Shown: in pieces, positions 1 to 7,692 of the stretch
Numbering within the stretch: position 1 is the stretch's first letter
Layout of the letters: each line of letters starts with the position of its first letter
From: a virus
Reading direction: 5' to 3' (one strand)
IMG/VR virus record: IMGVR_UViG_3300032047_000006
Location: 17,441 to 81,440 of that record
Length of the DNA: 64,000 nucleotides
Position numbers and translations under genes: made by a program
Notes under the pieces: generated by a model
Told to the model about the DNA's origin: nothing
Database searches by the model: none
The model's input: only the letters and a program-made list of their open reading frames with translations

Positions 1-1286
1 CTGGTACTTTACTTGGAAACGCTATTGCCAACCGTGATATCGAATCTTTTAAGAAAATGGTGCCTCTTTCAGGATCTTCAGCTATGAAGCTTTGGGAAGA
101 AATCGTCAGCCAGGTTATAGACGAAGATTTTGACTTATATTCTCAGCCCGAGACTGCCGTTTTGAGTGAAGTTTGGAGAATGATTGATGAAGCACTCGAA
201 ATAGATGCAAAAGACACTCCGAGTGGACAACTCGGCGGTCCAGCGTCTGTTGATATTGATGATGCCAGTGGTGACGATGAACAGGACGCAAATATTATTA
301 AGAAAGGGGGTGATAATTCATCGACTGAAGTCGAGATTGTTACTAAAACTGTTGTTTCTGTCGACGTCACCACTGGTAAAGCTACCGTTGTCAACAAAGT
401 AGAGGAATCTGAGGATTCTTCTAAAGAGATTATGCGTGAAGTCGATGCTAACGCAGACAGAGGCATCATCAACCTAGAAGATGGGCTAGGTATTTCTAGA
501 AATGAGCTTCCTCAAATTAAGTCCGCCGATGTTTCAGAATTTATTGAGTGGTTGGACGGACAAGGGATGGATAGTTTCAGTACTTCATTCCCAGTGGGTG
601 GATTGAAGCCTGTTCAAAAAGAAATTAATTTAGAAAAAGTCTTTTCCATGGCTGAAAAACACCAGGCTGGTGAAATAGATCTTTCTAAAGGTAAGCCCTT
701 AATGACTTCTAGTGACGAATATATTATAGATGGACATCATAGATGGTATGCTCTCCGTGAATTAGATCCAAAGAACGAAATTGATATTATTATGATTGAT
801 GCTTCTGCAAGAAAGCTTATTGAGTTTATGAAAGAGTTTCCAAAGACTTCCTATAAGCAAACTACTGATGAAAACCTTTATGAATCATCTTATGGTAAAG
901 TAGGTGGTGAAAAAGAAGTTGTTAACGTCGGAAAGATGAAAATAGTTATTGATATAGAAAACATGGATCTCGAACCTTCCAAGCATGGAGAAGAAAGAAG
1001 GTTTCGTCACGGAAAAGGTAAAACTATTTCAAAAGATGCTATCTTGCAAGCAGCCGAACGTGGCTTGGGCTTGATTATTCAAGATTATGCGAACGGTGAA
1101 ATATCAAATGGGGAAGCTTTCGTTATTAGGCACAAAGCAAATGCTAAAACACCTGCATTGAATTTGGTTGGTGCTTTAGAAATGAGGAAGGGTCCTGATA
1201 CAATGAAAATTATTACTGTAATGAGAAAAGATGATTTCAAAACCGATAACTTCGGTGGCGGACAACAAAAAACTTATAATATTTGA
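1..1286 (+). CDS. ParB-like domain protein with nuclease-like C-terminus (5' truncated)
   Basis: The frame is open from base 3 with no stop, so the gene probably starts upstream of the window; the first in-window Met is at 57 and residues below count from it. Residues about 55-130 are acidic and low in complexity. Residues about 165-265 resemble a ParB/Srx-type domain, with the signature DGHHRW at 225-230 preceded by a typical 'pLMTSSDEYII' strand. Residues about 295-409 contain KHGEERR (309-315), then a helix and strands ending in IITVMRKDDF. This layout resembles the phage barnase/EndoU/colicin/RelE-like (BECR) nuclease folds, but that assignment rests on pattern only. ParB-like plus BECR-like modules in one chain are known from phage 'polyvalent' proteins, which are thought to enter the cell with the DNA. 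Function here is inferred, not shown. Confidence 0.6.
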   Translation, partial: GTLLGNAIANRDIESFKKMVPLSGSSAMKLWEEIVSQVIDEDFDLYSQPETAVLSEVWRMIDEALEIDAKDTPSGQLGGPASVDIDDASGDDEQDANIIKKGGDNSSTEVEIVTKTVVSVDVTTGKATVVNKVEESEDSSKEIMREVDANADRGIINLEDGLGISRNELPQIKSADVSEFIEWLDGQGMDSFSTSFPVGGLKPVQKEINLEKVFSMAEKHQAGEIDLSKGKPLMTSSDEYIIDGHHRWYALRELDPKNEIDIIMIDASARKLIEFMKEFPKTSYKQTTDENLYESSYGKVGGEKEVVNVGKMKIVIDIENMDLEPSKHGEERRFRHGKGKTISKDAILQAAERGLGLIIQDYANGEISNGEAFVIRHKANAKTPALNLVGALEMRKGPDTMKIITVMRKDDFKTDNFGGGQQKTYNI

Positions 1287-1295
1287 GGGATAAAT

Positions 1296-2039
1296 ATGTT
1301 TGATAGAGAACAAATGATTGAAGAGATTAGAATCAGGGATATGGTGGCAAGAGCCGTCCGTGTTCGTGCGAAGAAATTAAGAGAAAGTATCGCCAAGGAA
1401 GAAAATGAACTTAGGAACATTATCAGAGGATTGATTCAAGAAGCATCTAGCGACAAGGTTCAACATCGTTCTACTGGTATCAACGTTCTAGAAGATCTTC
1501 TTAAAAAGATTATTCCTGTTTTAGAACAAGATTATAAAATGCTCACCACTGATGCCAAACAGAGAAGATCCTTCTCTGCCCACATCGTGACTGCTGTGCA
1601 AAATTCTCTCTCTCCCCTGGATATTACAAAAGCTGCTAATTCAAAAGGCATGATCAGCGTCGACGAAATCTCAGACATCGATGAAATTGAAGTTGTTGTT
1701 GGAGATGACGAAGGCGCATTCATTGATATTGATGCCGACGGTGAAGAAACACCTTTTCAAGATCTAGAGGGCGAGGACAGGACAGGTAACAATTTTGCTC
1801 AAGCAACCTTTGATAAAATAGAGACTCAAATAAAGGATGCTTTCAGTCTTCTTGGAAATGAAGAGGATCAAGAATTATTTAGCACCTATTTGATTACAAA
1901 CATTAAATTATATTTTGATATGTTCGAGGATGAGTTAAAGGATAGCATCGTCGAGCCATCTAATGACGAATACGAAGAAGAAAAGGCTTCTGATGAAGAT
2001 ACTAATGATGAATCTGACACAGAAGAGCTAGAACTATAA
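1296..2039 (+). CDS. Acidic protein of unknown function, possibly head-associated
   Basis: 247 residues, starting after a GAGGG ribosome site 9 bases beyond the preceding stop. I do not recognise a family. The first 50 residues are charged and helical (an Arg/Lys/Glu-rich segment ending in IIRGLIQEA). The middle (about 125-165) is acidic, and the last 30 residues are almost all Asp/Glu/Ser. The N-terminal helix contains LIQE followed by Ala, which fits the (Leu/Ile)-X-Glu cleavage rule of T4-type prohead proteases, so an internal head protein is possible. It is probably co-transcribed with the ParB-like gene upstream. That role is inference only. Confidence 0.6.
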   Translation: MFDREQMIEEIRIRDMVARAVRVRAKKLRESIAKEENELRNIIRGLIQEASSDKVQHRSTGINVLEDLLKKIIPVLEQDYKMLTTDAKQRRSFSAHIVTAVQNSLSPLDITKAANSKGMISVDEISDIDEIEVVVGDDEGAFIDIDADGEETPFQDLEGEDRTGNNFAQATFDKIETQIKDAFSLLGNEEDQELFSTYLITNIKLYFDMFEDELKDSIVEPSNDEYEEEKASDEDTNDESDTEELEL

Positions 2040-2057
2040 CTTTTTCGTTTCTTATGA

Positions 2058-2078
2058 CTATTTACAGATAACTATTTA
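2058..2078 (+). promoter_or_regulatory. Tandem CTATTTA motifs, putative late promoter
   Basis: Two copies of CTATTTA (2058-2064 and 2072-2078) lie in the 59-base gap before the gene at 2099, 14 bases apart. The downstream copy ends 21 bases before the ATG. The same heptamer occurs in five other intergenic gaps at a similar distance, and a gp55-like late sigma factor is encoded at 12674. Promoter function is inferred. Confidence 0.55.
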
Positions 2079-2098
2079 TGAACATGGAGGACATTTAA

Positions 2099-2863
2099 AT
2101 GTCAAAACAGAGAAGAATCAAAAAACTCGTTAAGGGGCACCTTAATTCTAAGGGTCCCGACGGCGTACAGATTTATACAACTGCTCAACAAAAGATTGAT
2201 CGTTTGGCAGTATTGGACGACATCGCTCAAACAAACGCAACGCAATTATTAGAAGCACTAACTGGTACTACTGGTGGAGATAACGATGGCATAGCATTCG
2301 CTGCTGACGCATTCCCATTCGACGCTCGTGAATCGGCTGACGCTGATAATGACGGCATCGGTGACAACCAAGAAATTGTGACAATGTATAAGGCTATTCA
2401 AGCCCTCGCAGCAGACGTTCTAGCCCTGGGCGCTCCAACTACCGCTGCCGCTGCCGCTGCGCTTACACAGCTAGGTATCATGGAAACTCAAGACAAAAAC
2501 AATGGTGATAATGACGAACTATATGATGGCGCAGAAGCCGCATACTTCGCTCAGAAATTAATTGTCGACACCAATAAAGCTACTTCTGATGCTAAGATAG
2601 TCGAGGCTGAAGCTTTACAAGCGGCGATAGAAGCACTTCCGCTTCCCGGTGCCAACGTTACAATCGAGGCACTCGGGGTGCGCTCGATTCATACTGCCGT
2701 CGGGGCGGCACCCGACAGTCTTGCTAAGACTGAAGTTGATCTACTAAAAACCAACGCAGCCGCCGTCGATACACAAGAAGCTCTATTTTCAGATCCCGGT
2801 GTCGCCGGTTACGAGACTCGCCGAGGTGTAACTGTGGATCCTAATGATGATACCCCTGCATAA
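2099..2863 (+). CDS. Ala/Asp-rich protein with a thrombospondin type 3-like calcium repeat
   Basis: 254 residues with a strong GGAGG ribosome site (2086-2090). The sequence is rich in Ala, Asp and Asn. Around residues 67-88 a stretch reads FPFDARESADADNDGIGDNQ, which matches the bacterial thrombospondin type 3 repeat (FPxDxxExxDxDxDGxGDN) that binds calcium through Asp/Asn side chains. Further Asp/Asn clusters (GGDNDG, NNGDNDE) occur nearby. The C-terminal half is Ala-rich and helical. No signal peptide is seen. Position behind tandem CTATTTA motifs and beside head-type genes suggests a virion protein, perhaps surface-exposed and stabilised by seawater-level calcium; this is inference. Confidence 0.6.
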   Translation: MSKQRRIKKLVKGHLNSKGPDGVQIYTTAQQKIDRLAVLDDIAQTNATQLLEALTGTTGGDNDGIAFAADAFPFDARESADADNDGIGDNQEIVTMYKAIQALAADVLALGAPTTAAAAAALTQLGIMETQDKNNGDNDELYDGAEAAYFAQKLIVDTNKATSDAKIVEAEALQAAIEALPLPGANVTIEALGVRSIHTAVGAAPDSLAKTEVDLLKTNAAAVDTQEALFSDPGVAGYETRRGVTVDPNDDTPA

Positions 2864-2874
2864 CAGAGGTTTAG

Positions 2875-3216
2875 TTGCATAACCCCATCCCACGAAAACC
2901 CTACTCGGTTTCAAAGAAATTAAAATCTGAAAACAAGATTAATGACAACTTTGAGATTCAGCTTTCTAGCCTGAGTCTCGAAGAAGTCATTGCTTTGAAA
3001 TTAGAAATCGCCACAAGAGAAACAAAAGGTAAGTTTTTTGGACTCCCTATCTGGCGCAGATTACCCCTGATCATCAAAGACGCCTGTTTAAAAGCTGCTG
3101 TTTCTGCAACCTACACCCGTAGAGAAGCGGCTAGATTCCTCGGAATCTCATATTCACAGATGAAGCTAAACCTTCGTAATTATGGCGTTTATAATTATTT
3201 TAAAAATAAACCTTAA
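2875..3216 (+). CDS. Small helix-turn-helix protein (Fis/NtrC-type HTH)
   Basis: 113 residues, starting at a TTG preceded by AGAGG. The C-terminal part (about 75-108) has the form of a Fis/NtrC-type helix-turn-helix: a helix with TRREAARFLGIS, a turn, then YSQMKLNLRNYG as recognition helix. A basic N-terminus and a central Leu-rich helix (about 30-50) precede it. It may bind DNA as a regulator, or could act as a small terminase-like DNA recognition protein; nothing in the sequence decides this. The gene is followed by a 185-base non-coding gap. Confidence 0.65.
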   Translation: MHNPIPRKPYSVSKKLKSENKINDNFEIQLSSLSLEEVIALKLEIATRETKGKFFGLPIWRRLPLIIKDACLKAAVSATYTRREAARFLGISYSQMKLNLRNYGVYNYFKNKP

Positions 3217-3351
3217 CAACAGAACTTTTCGCATATATATTAGTTAAGTCAGTTACTCACTTCGTTCATAACTTCTCTAAGATTACTTAATATAAAAAGC
3301 TCAAGTCTGAGTCTAAGTAAATAAAAAAGAATCCTACCTTAATGGAGTAGT

Positions 3352-3376
3352 CTATTTAGACTTCTTCTTCTATTTA
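3352..3376 (+). promoter_or_regulatory. Tandem CTATTTA motifs, putative late promoter
   Basis: CTATTTA occurs at 3352-3358 and 3370-3376, 18 bases apart, in the gap 3217-3401. The second copy ends 26 bases before the TTG start at 3402. The rest of this AT-rich gap holds no open reading frame, tRNA or convincing terminator that I can see. Confidence 0.55.
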
Positions 3377-3401
3377 CCTTTAGTAACGTGAGGGTAATAA
3401 A

Positions 3402-4505
3402 TTGGAAATAAGTAAAAATGTAAAGATTGGTATAACTGCTCAATCTGATGAAAATCTATTTGGTAATGGACTGAAACAAAATGTTTGGTTTCTTTACCGT
3501 CTTCTTAAAAATGTCGGATATGACATTCACTTAGTCTCAGAGTCTGATAAACATTATGGAAAGCATTTATTAGGTGTCCCAGTTGAAAGACTAGACACCG
3601 TCTCTATATTAGAGTATAAAGTAATTCTTCAGTGTGCCAATTCTTTGACGGAAACTTGCAGAAAGATACTCAGAGGGCATGGAGGCAAAGTTGGCTCTTG
3701 TGAATATGGAAATAAAGTTCTTATTGATATGGGCACAATGATATATGGTGGTCCAGGTGAGGACGGCTTCACTTTACCAGATGTTGATTTCTATTGGACA
3801 TCACCTCATTTTGCCAGAACTGCTAGTGCCTTATCAGCAATGTCAAAAGCACCAGTAAGTATTTGTCCTTATATATGGTCGCCAGAAGTTATAGTCCAGT
3901 CTTATATGAGAGCAGGCTACAATCCTTACTTCGGTGATCATGTTAATCTTAAAAATGTAGCCATCCTAGAATCTAATCTATACATCGTAAAGACATGTGT
4001 TATCCCAATGCTAATTTCAGAGAAATTATATAATGAGGATAACGAGATGATCGATAATGTCTTTAATGTAGGTGCAGCAAGATTGAAAGAAAAAAATAAC
4101 TTTGTTAGATTCTGTCAAAAGTTTGAGCTTGTAAAGGACAGTAAAATGTCTTTCGAGGGAAGGTGGGCTTTAAATTTCTTGTTACACAAAGGTTATGCTG
4201 GAACAATCGTTTCACATCAGTGGTGTAATGAATTAAATTACCTTCAGCTTGAAGCAATGTTTCTTAATCTTCCTTTTGTACATAATAGTCCTACATTCGA
4301 GGAGCATGGTTATTATTATCCAGACTTTGACGTAGACAAAGGAGCAGAGGCTCTTAAAGAAGCTATTAATGAACATCCAAAGCGTTACTTGGAAGAACGT
4401 CCAAAGAACGAAGAGATGATGTGGAGATACAACCCAAACAATAAAAAGAATGTAGACGGTTACATTGAATTATTAGAAGAGGTAATTCAGACAGACTATT
4501 CTTAG
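3402..4505 (+). CDS. DUF2827-like putative glycosyltransferase
   Basis: 367 residues, starting at TTG 3402 with a GAGGG site just upstream. The N-terminus (KIGITAQSDENLFGNGLKQN, then VWFLYRLLKNVGYDIHLV) closely resembles the start of DUF2827 proteins, which have a GT-B-type glycosyltransferase fold and recur in phages. The C-terminal half keeps a Rossmann-like pattern with the NELNYLQLEAMFLNLPFVHNSP segment (about 278-299), placed like the sugar-nucleotide-binding Glu region of GT4 enzymes. It would transfer a sugar to an unknown acceptor (DNA, virion protein or cell surface). It lies 8 bases before an HNH endonuclease gene and behind tandem CTATTTA motifs. Confidence 0.65.
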   Translation: MEISKNVKIGITAQSDENLFGNGLKQNVWFLYRLLKNVGYDIHLVSESDKHYGKHLLGVPVERLDTVSILEYKVILQCANSLTETCRKILRGHGGKVGSCEYGNKVLIDMGTMIYGGPGEDGFTLPDVDFYWTSPHFARTASALSAMSKAPVSICPYIWSPEVIVQSYMRAGYNPYFGDHVNLKNVAILESNLYIVKTCVIPMLISEKLYNEDNEMIDNVFNVGAARLKEKNNFVRFCQKFELVKDSKMSFEGRWALNFLLHKGYAGTIVSHQWCNELNYLQLEAMFLNLPFVHNSPTFEEHGYYYPDFDVDKGAEALKEAINEHPKRYLEERPKNEEMMWRYNPNNKKNVDGYIELLEEVIQTDYS

Positions 4506-4513
4506 GAGCTATT

Positions 4514-5032
4514 TTGAATAACTGGAGAGTATTAAAATTAGATAGCTCATACCGCCCGATACAGGTTATCTCATGGCAGGAAGCTTTTACTATGGTATTC
4601 CTTGGTAGGGCTACACTCGTGGAGGTAAGAAAAGATGCCTTCGTCCGTTCTGTGGGACAGAAGTTTGAAGTACCGTCAGTTATAGCAATAAACAGATATG
4701 TCAATAAAGCTAGAATTAGTCTAAGGGTTTCCCGTAAAAATGTTTTTTGGAGAGATGGGTACATTTGCCAATATTGCGCAAAGAGATTCCCAAAACTTGA
4801 GTTGACTATAGATCATGTCACACCTAAATGTGCAGGCGGACCGAAGACATGGGAGAATATTGTAGCTGCTTGTAAAAAGTGCAATCAGAAGAAGGGTTCT
4901 AAGCTTCCAAGGGAGGCTGGTATGATACCCCTGAGAGCGCCACAGTCCCCCTCTCCTGCCATGTTCTGTGATTTACCCGATAAGGTTGTGGATGAAACTT
5001 GGAAAAAATATTTAGAGCCATATTCTAACTAA
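4514..5032 (+). CDS. HNH endonuclease
   Basis: 172 residues, TTG start at 4514 with TAGGAG 6 bases upstream. The N-terminus (LKLDSSYRPIQVISWQEAFTM) is typical of the free-standing HNH family common in bacteria and phages. The HNH motif follows: two zinc-binding CxxC pairs (CQYC and CKKC) bracket the catalytic DHVTPKCAGG segment and the Asn-containing TWENIV helix. These enzymes nick or cut DNA; phage members often take part in packaging or act as homing-type nucleases. It sits next to the DUF2827-like gene and runs up to, without overlap, the opposing protease gene. Confidence 0.85.
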   Translation: MNNWRVLKLDSSYRPIQVISWQEAFTMVFLGRATLVEVRKDAFVRSVGQKFEVPSVIAINRYVNKARISLRVSRKNVFWRDGYICQYCAKRFPKLELTIDHVTPKCAGGPKTWENIVAACKKCNQKKGSKLPREAGMIPLRAPQSPSPAMFCDLPDKVVDETWKKYLEPYSN

Positions 5033-5899
5033 TTATTTCTTACCAAATGTGATTCCTTCACCTCTCTTGATGGCTGCAATGGCAGCGGATATTGCATCGC
5101 TTACTTGTTCTCTCGTAGCGCCATAACTTACAGCACTCATACACCCTGGATTAAATACCGGGCAGAATCTGGCATCTATGGAATGTATCATTCCTATTAA
5201 CTCCCCATTCATATTTAAAACAGGAGAACCACTTGAACCTGGAGCAGCAATAATTGTATACATAGAAAATGCCCTACCTTTTACTAACTCAACCTGTCCA
5301 GTATAAAATCCTTCTGTATAATATACTCCACCTCCACTTACGTTTCCTTGAAACACTCCTTTTGGAGCAGCAACATTTAATGTCTTCTGTCCATATTCTG
5401 GCTTTGAACCAAGGGTAAGGGCTTTCCCATTCATAGAGGTTTCTATTACGCAAGTATCAGCAGATATATTTTGTATCCAAGGTGGGTTTTTAACAGGGAA
5501 TGTCTCACCATAGGAATTCACAACTTCCATGCTACCTGTTGCCTTTAAAGTTACTTTATCTTTAAATTTGAGAGTCTCTCTAATATGAATCATCATCCTC
5601 GGATCAAAATCTGAAAATTTATATTCACCATCATCACAAACATGTTGAGCCGTCAGAACAAGAGTTCTAGGGTTTTTAATAAGCGCTTTTTTATTTAGTA
5701 CAATCGCTCCTGATCCAATAGAGTTCATGTCCATCAATTTTTTACACTGTTCAACGCCATCAATTTTCCCACAGACGTCTAGTTTAATGCTCTTTTTTAC
5801 CATTACAAAAGAATCTCTAATTGATGTCGGATGTTGTATATGTTTGGTACAGCCTCCAATTGTTATTAAAAATAAAAATAAAAATAATCTTTGAAACAT
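5033..5899 (-). CDS. Secreted trypsin-like serine protease lipoprotein
   Basis: 288 residues on the minus strand, the only clear minus-strand gene in the window. The first 17 residues form a hydrophobic signal ending in a lipobox, ITIGGC, with Cys17 as the likely lipidation site, so the mature protein should be membrane-anchored outside the cytoplasm. A chymotrypsin/S1-like catalytic triad is visible: His86 in LTAQHVC, Asp148 in SADTCVIE, and Ser223 in APGSSGSPV, the last aligning with the family's GDSGGP motif. Ten or so Cys residues (including 43, 52, 88, 150) suggest disulphides. The ribosome site is TGGAGG. Its targets are unknown; it could act in lysis, in superinfection exclusion, or in processing of envelope proteins. 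Read from the opposite strand, it must have its own promoter. Confidence 0.85.
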   Translation of the reverse strand: MFQRLFLFLFLITIGGCTKHIQHPTSIRDSFVMVKKSIKLDVCGKIDGVEQCKKLMDMNSIGSGAIVLNKKALIKNPRTLVLTAQHVCDDGEYKFSDFDPRMMIHIRETLKFKDKVTLKATGSMEVVNSYGETFPVKNPPWIQNISADTCVIETSMNGKALTLGSKPEYGQKTLNVAAPKGVFQGNVSGGGVYYTEGFYTGQVELVKGRAFSMYTIIAAPGSSGSPVLNMNGELIGMIHSIDARFCPVFNPGCMSAVSYGATREQVSDAISAAIAAIKRGEGITFGKK

Positions 5900-5926
5900 A
5901 TTTCAATCCTCCACGAGCACTTTTTG

Positions 5927-5940
5927 CTTACATATGTAAG
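5927..5940. promoter_or_regulatory. Perfect 14-bp palindrome in divergent gap, candidate operator
   Basis: CTTACATATGTAAG is a perfect inverted repeat in the 98-base gap between the minus-strand protease gene and phoH. It lies 28 bases upstream of the protease start codon, where a repressor or activator dimer could act. I see no clear -35/-10 pair for the protease. Confidence 0.4.
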
Positions 5941-5970
5941 TAGCCAAGGGCGAATAAAAAGAGTTTAAGC

Positions 5971-5977
5971 CTATTTA
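5971..5977 (+). promoter_or_regulatory. CTATTTA motif, putative late promoter of phoH
   Basis: One CTATTTA copy ends 21 bases before the phoH ATG, followed by an AAAGGA ribosome site. Same motif and spacing as at 2072. Confidence 0.5.
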
Positions 5978-5997
5978 CCACTAGAAAGGAACATATA

Positions 5998-7338
5998 ATG
6001 ACTAAGAAAATTTATGTTATCGACACTAGCGTTTATCTAACCGACTTCTCATCCCTCAAGGCATTTGAGGATAACGATGTTATCATACCATTCAAAGTCC
6101 TGGAAGAGATAGATAAGCATAAGAAACGCCAGGATTCCGTCGGCTCAAATGCAAGAAGTATTATTAGAACTCTCGACGAACTGAGACAACTAGGTTCTCT
6201 CCATGAAGGAGTTTCTATGGGTGAAGAATACGGAGTTGTCACAGCAAGAGGACATGATCCAGAACTACTCCCAGCAGATTGGGACAGGGAAGATCCAGAC
6301 AATCAAATCATCGCAACCGCACTCACTGTAAAGAAAGAAAATCCTGATTGCAAGGTAACTCTTGTTTCTCGGGATATTAATCTGAGAGTAAAATGTGATT
6401 CAATAGGATTATTAACGGACGATTATCAAGCATCTCAAGTAATAGAATCTTTAGACGAGATATATTCAGGATATCGAGATATAATTGTTTCCGATAGAAT
6501 GGTTGATGATTTTTATTTAGGAGTGGATACAATTCTGCCTGAGAGTGAGAATTCAGAAGAGCCCCCTATCAACGGTAATGAATGTGTTACTTTAATATCA
6601 GAGATAAGTGATAAAAAAACAGCCTTAGCTAGATTCAAAAATCATTCGACACCGCTCATAAAAATACCTACCAAGCGCAGAGTGTGGGGAATTAAACCAA
6701 GAAACAAAGAGCAATCATATGCGATAGATTTATTGATGGATCCTCAAGTATCGCTTGTAACTCTCGTTGGAAAAGCAGGCTCAGGAAAGACTCTCTGCGC
6801 CATCGCCGCAGGACTTGAGCAATCCGTAGATGATCACCACTTGAGTACACAGAGATCTATCTACACGAGGCTTATCGTCTCACGTCCCGTAGAACCGCTT
6901 GGTAAAGACATTGGATTCCTACCTGGAACAATGGAAGAGAAAATGGCACCCTGGCTTAAACCAATTCAAGATAATTTGAAATTTTTGATGATGGACGACG
7001 CTGTAACGCTACAGGAATATATGGAAATAGGCAAAATAGAGGTTGAAGCACTCACTTATATTAGAGGGCGCTCTATTGCTAATGCCTTTATTATTATTGA
7101 CGAAGCGCAGAACCTTACAAAGCACGAACTCAAAACTATTGTAACTCGTGTTGGCGAAGGAACAAAACTTGTCTTAACCGGCGACGTCGAACAAATTGAT
7201 AATATCTATATCGACGAAAGAACGAATGGGTTGACGTATGCTGTTGAAAAAATGAAATCACATGGAATTACAGGACATGTGACTCTAAAGAAGGGCGAGA
7301 GATCTGCCATCGCAACACTAGCGTCCAAGATATTATAA
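5998..7338 (+). CDS. phoH: PhoH-like ATPase with N-terminal PIN domain
   Basis: 446 residues. The N-terminal 150 or so residues form a PIN-type RNase domain: VIDTS with Asp9, the EEIDKH helix, and a later cluster of acidic residues (DREDPDNQI). The C-terminal part is a PhoH P-loop ATPase with Walker A GKAGSGKT (258-265), Walker B FIIIDEAQN (Asp368), and the sensor stretch KLVLTGDVEQID. This PIN-PhoH order is the PhoH2 architecture known in bacteria, for which RNA helicase and RNase activity has been described. PhoH genes are frequent in marine phages, but their role in infection is unclear. Preceded by a CTATTTA motif and divergent from the protease gene. Confidence 0.92.
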   Translation: MTKKIYVIDTSVYLTDFSSLKAFEDNDVIIPFKVLEEIDKHKKRQDSVGSNARSIIRTLDELRQLGSLHEGVSMGEEYGVVTARGHDPELLPADWDREDPDNQIIATALTVKKENPDCKVTLVSRDINLRVKCDSIGLLTDDYQASQVIESLDEIYSGYRDIIVSDRMVDDFYLGVDTILPESENSEEPPINGNECVTLISEISDKKTALARFKNHSTPLIKIPTKRRVWGIKPRNKEQSYAIDLLMDPQVSLVTLVGKAGSGKTLCAIAAGLEQSVDDHHLSTQRSIYTRLIVSRPVEPLGKDIGFLPGTMEEKMAPWLKPIQDNLKFLMMDDAVTLQEYMEIGKIEVEALTYIRGRSIANAFIIIDEAQNLTKHELKTIVTRVGEGTKLVLTGDVEQIDNIYIDERTNGLTYAVEKMKSHGITGHVTLKKGERSAIATLASKIL

Positions 7339-7339
7339 T

Positions 7340-7368
7340 TTTACATATTAGTAATAGTATGTTATTAT
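7340..7368 (+). promoter_or_regulatory. Sigma70-like promoter
   Basis: TTTACA (7340-7345), a 17-base spacer, then TATTAT (7363-7368), each one mismatch from consensus. It ends 27 bases before the ATG at 7396. An imperfect inverted repeat with TTAC and GTAA arms (7341-7354) overlaps the -35 and spacer. Confidence 0.6.
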
Positions 7369-7395
7369 ACAAGAATCATATAGAAGGGAAAAAAT

Positions 7396-7692
7396 ATGAA
7401 AGATAAAACATTACCAACGGCAGATACAAAAATTATTGAAAATGAGACTTTAGAAAAAGAAGTCGAACTGGATAATCCATTGAAGTCCTGGTTAGTTAAT
7501 TATGTGGGAGAGAAAGTCTCACCTGAAGATGATGTCGTTAGAGTCGAGCACGTTGTGGAAGTGTTAGCTAAAGAGTTCCCAGAATTCTTAATGGTTGTAG
7601 CAGAAGAAAATTGGCTACGAGGATACCGACAGGGTATTGATGATGTGGAAAAGGGGATGTCACTCGCAAAGTCCCAAGGGCACGAGGTATAA
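7396..7692 (+). CDS. Small acidic phage protein of unknown function
   Basis: 98 residues with an AGAAGGG ribosome site, behind a sigma70-like promoter. No family recognised. The C-terminal half is helical and ends with a conserved-looking motif, ENWLRGYRQGIDDVEKG. Its stop codon shares one base with the next start (TAATG), so translation of the two genes is probably coupled. Confidence 0.65.
   Translation: MKDKTLPTADTKIIENETLEKEVELDNPLKSWLVNYVGEKVSPEDDVVRVEHVVEVLAKEFPEFLMVVAEENWLRGYRQGIDDVEKGMSLAKSQGHEV

Noticed and set aside
143-472. Open frame on the minus strand opposite the ParB-like gene
   Set aside because: Ser/Thr-rich shadow of an acidic coding stretch, with no ribosome site; the same holds for the many other minus-strand frames inside the tail genes.
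3217-3401. tRNA or small RNA in the 185-base gap
   Set aside because: No cloverleaf arms, no TTC-loop signature and no GC-rich hairpin; only the tandem CTATTTA motifs stand out.
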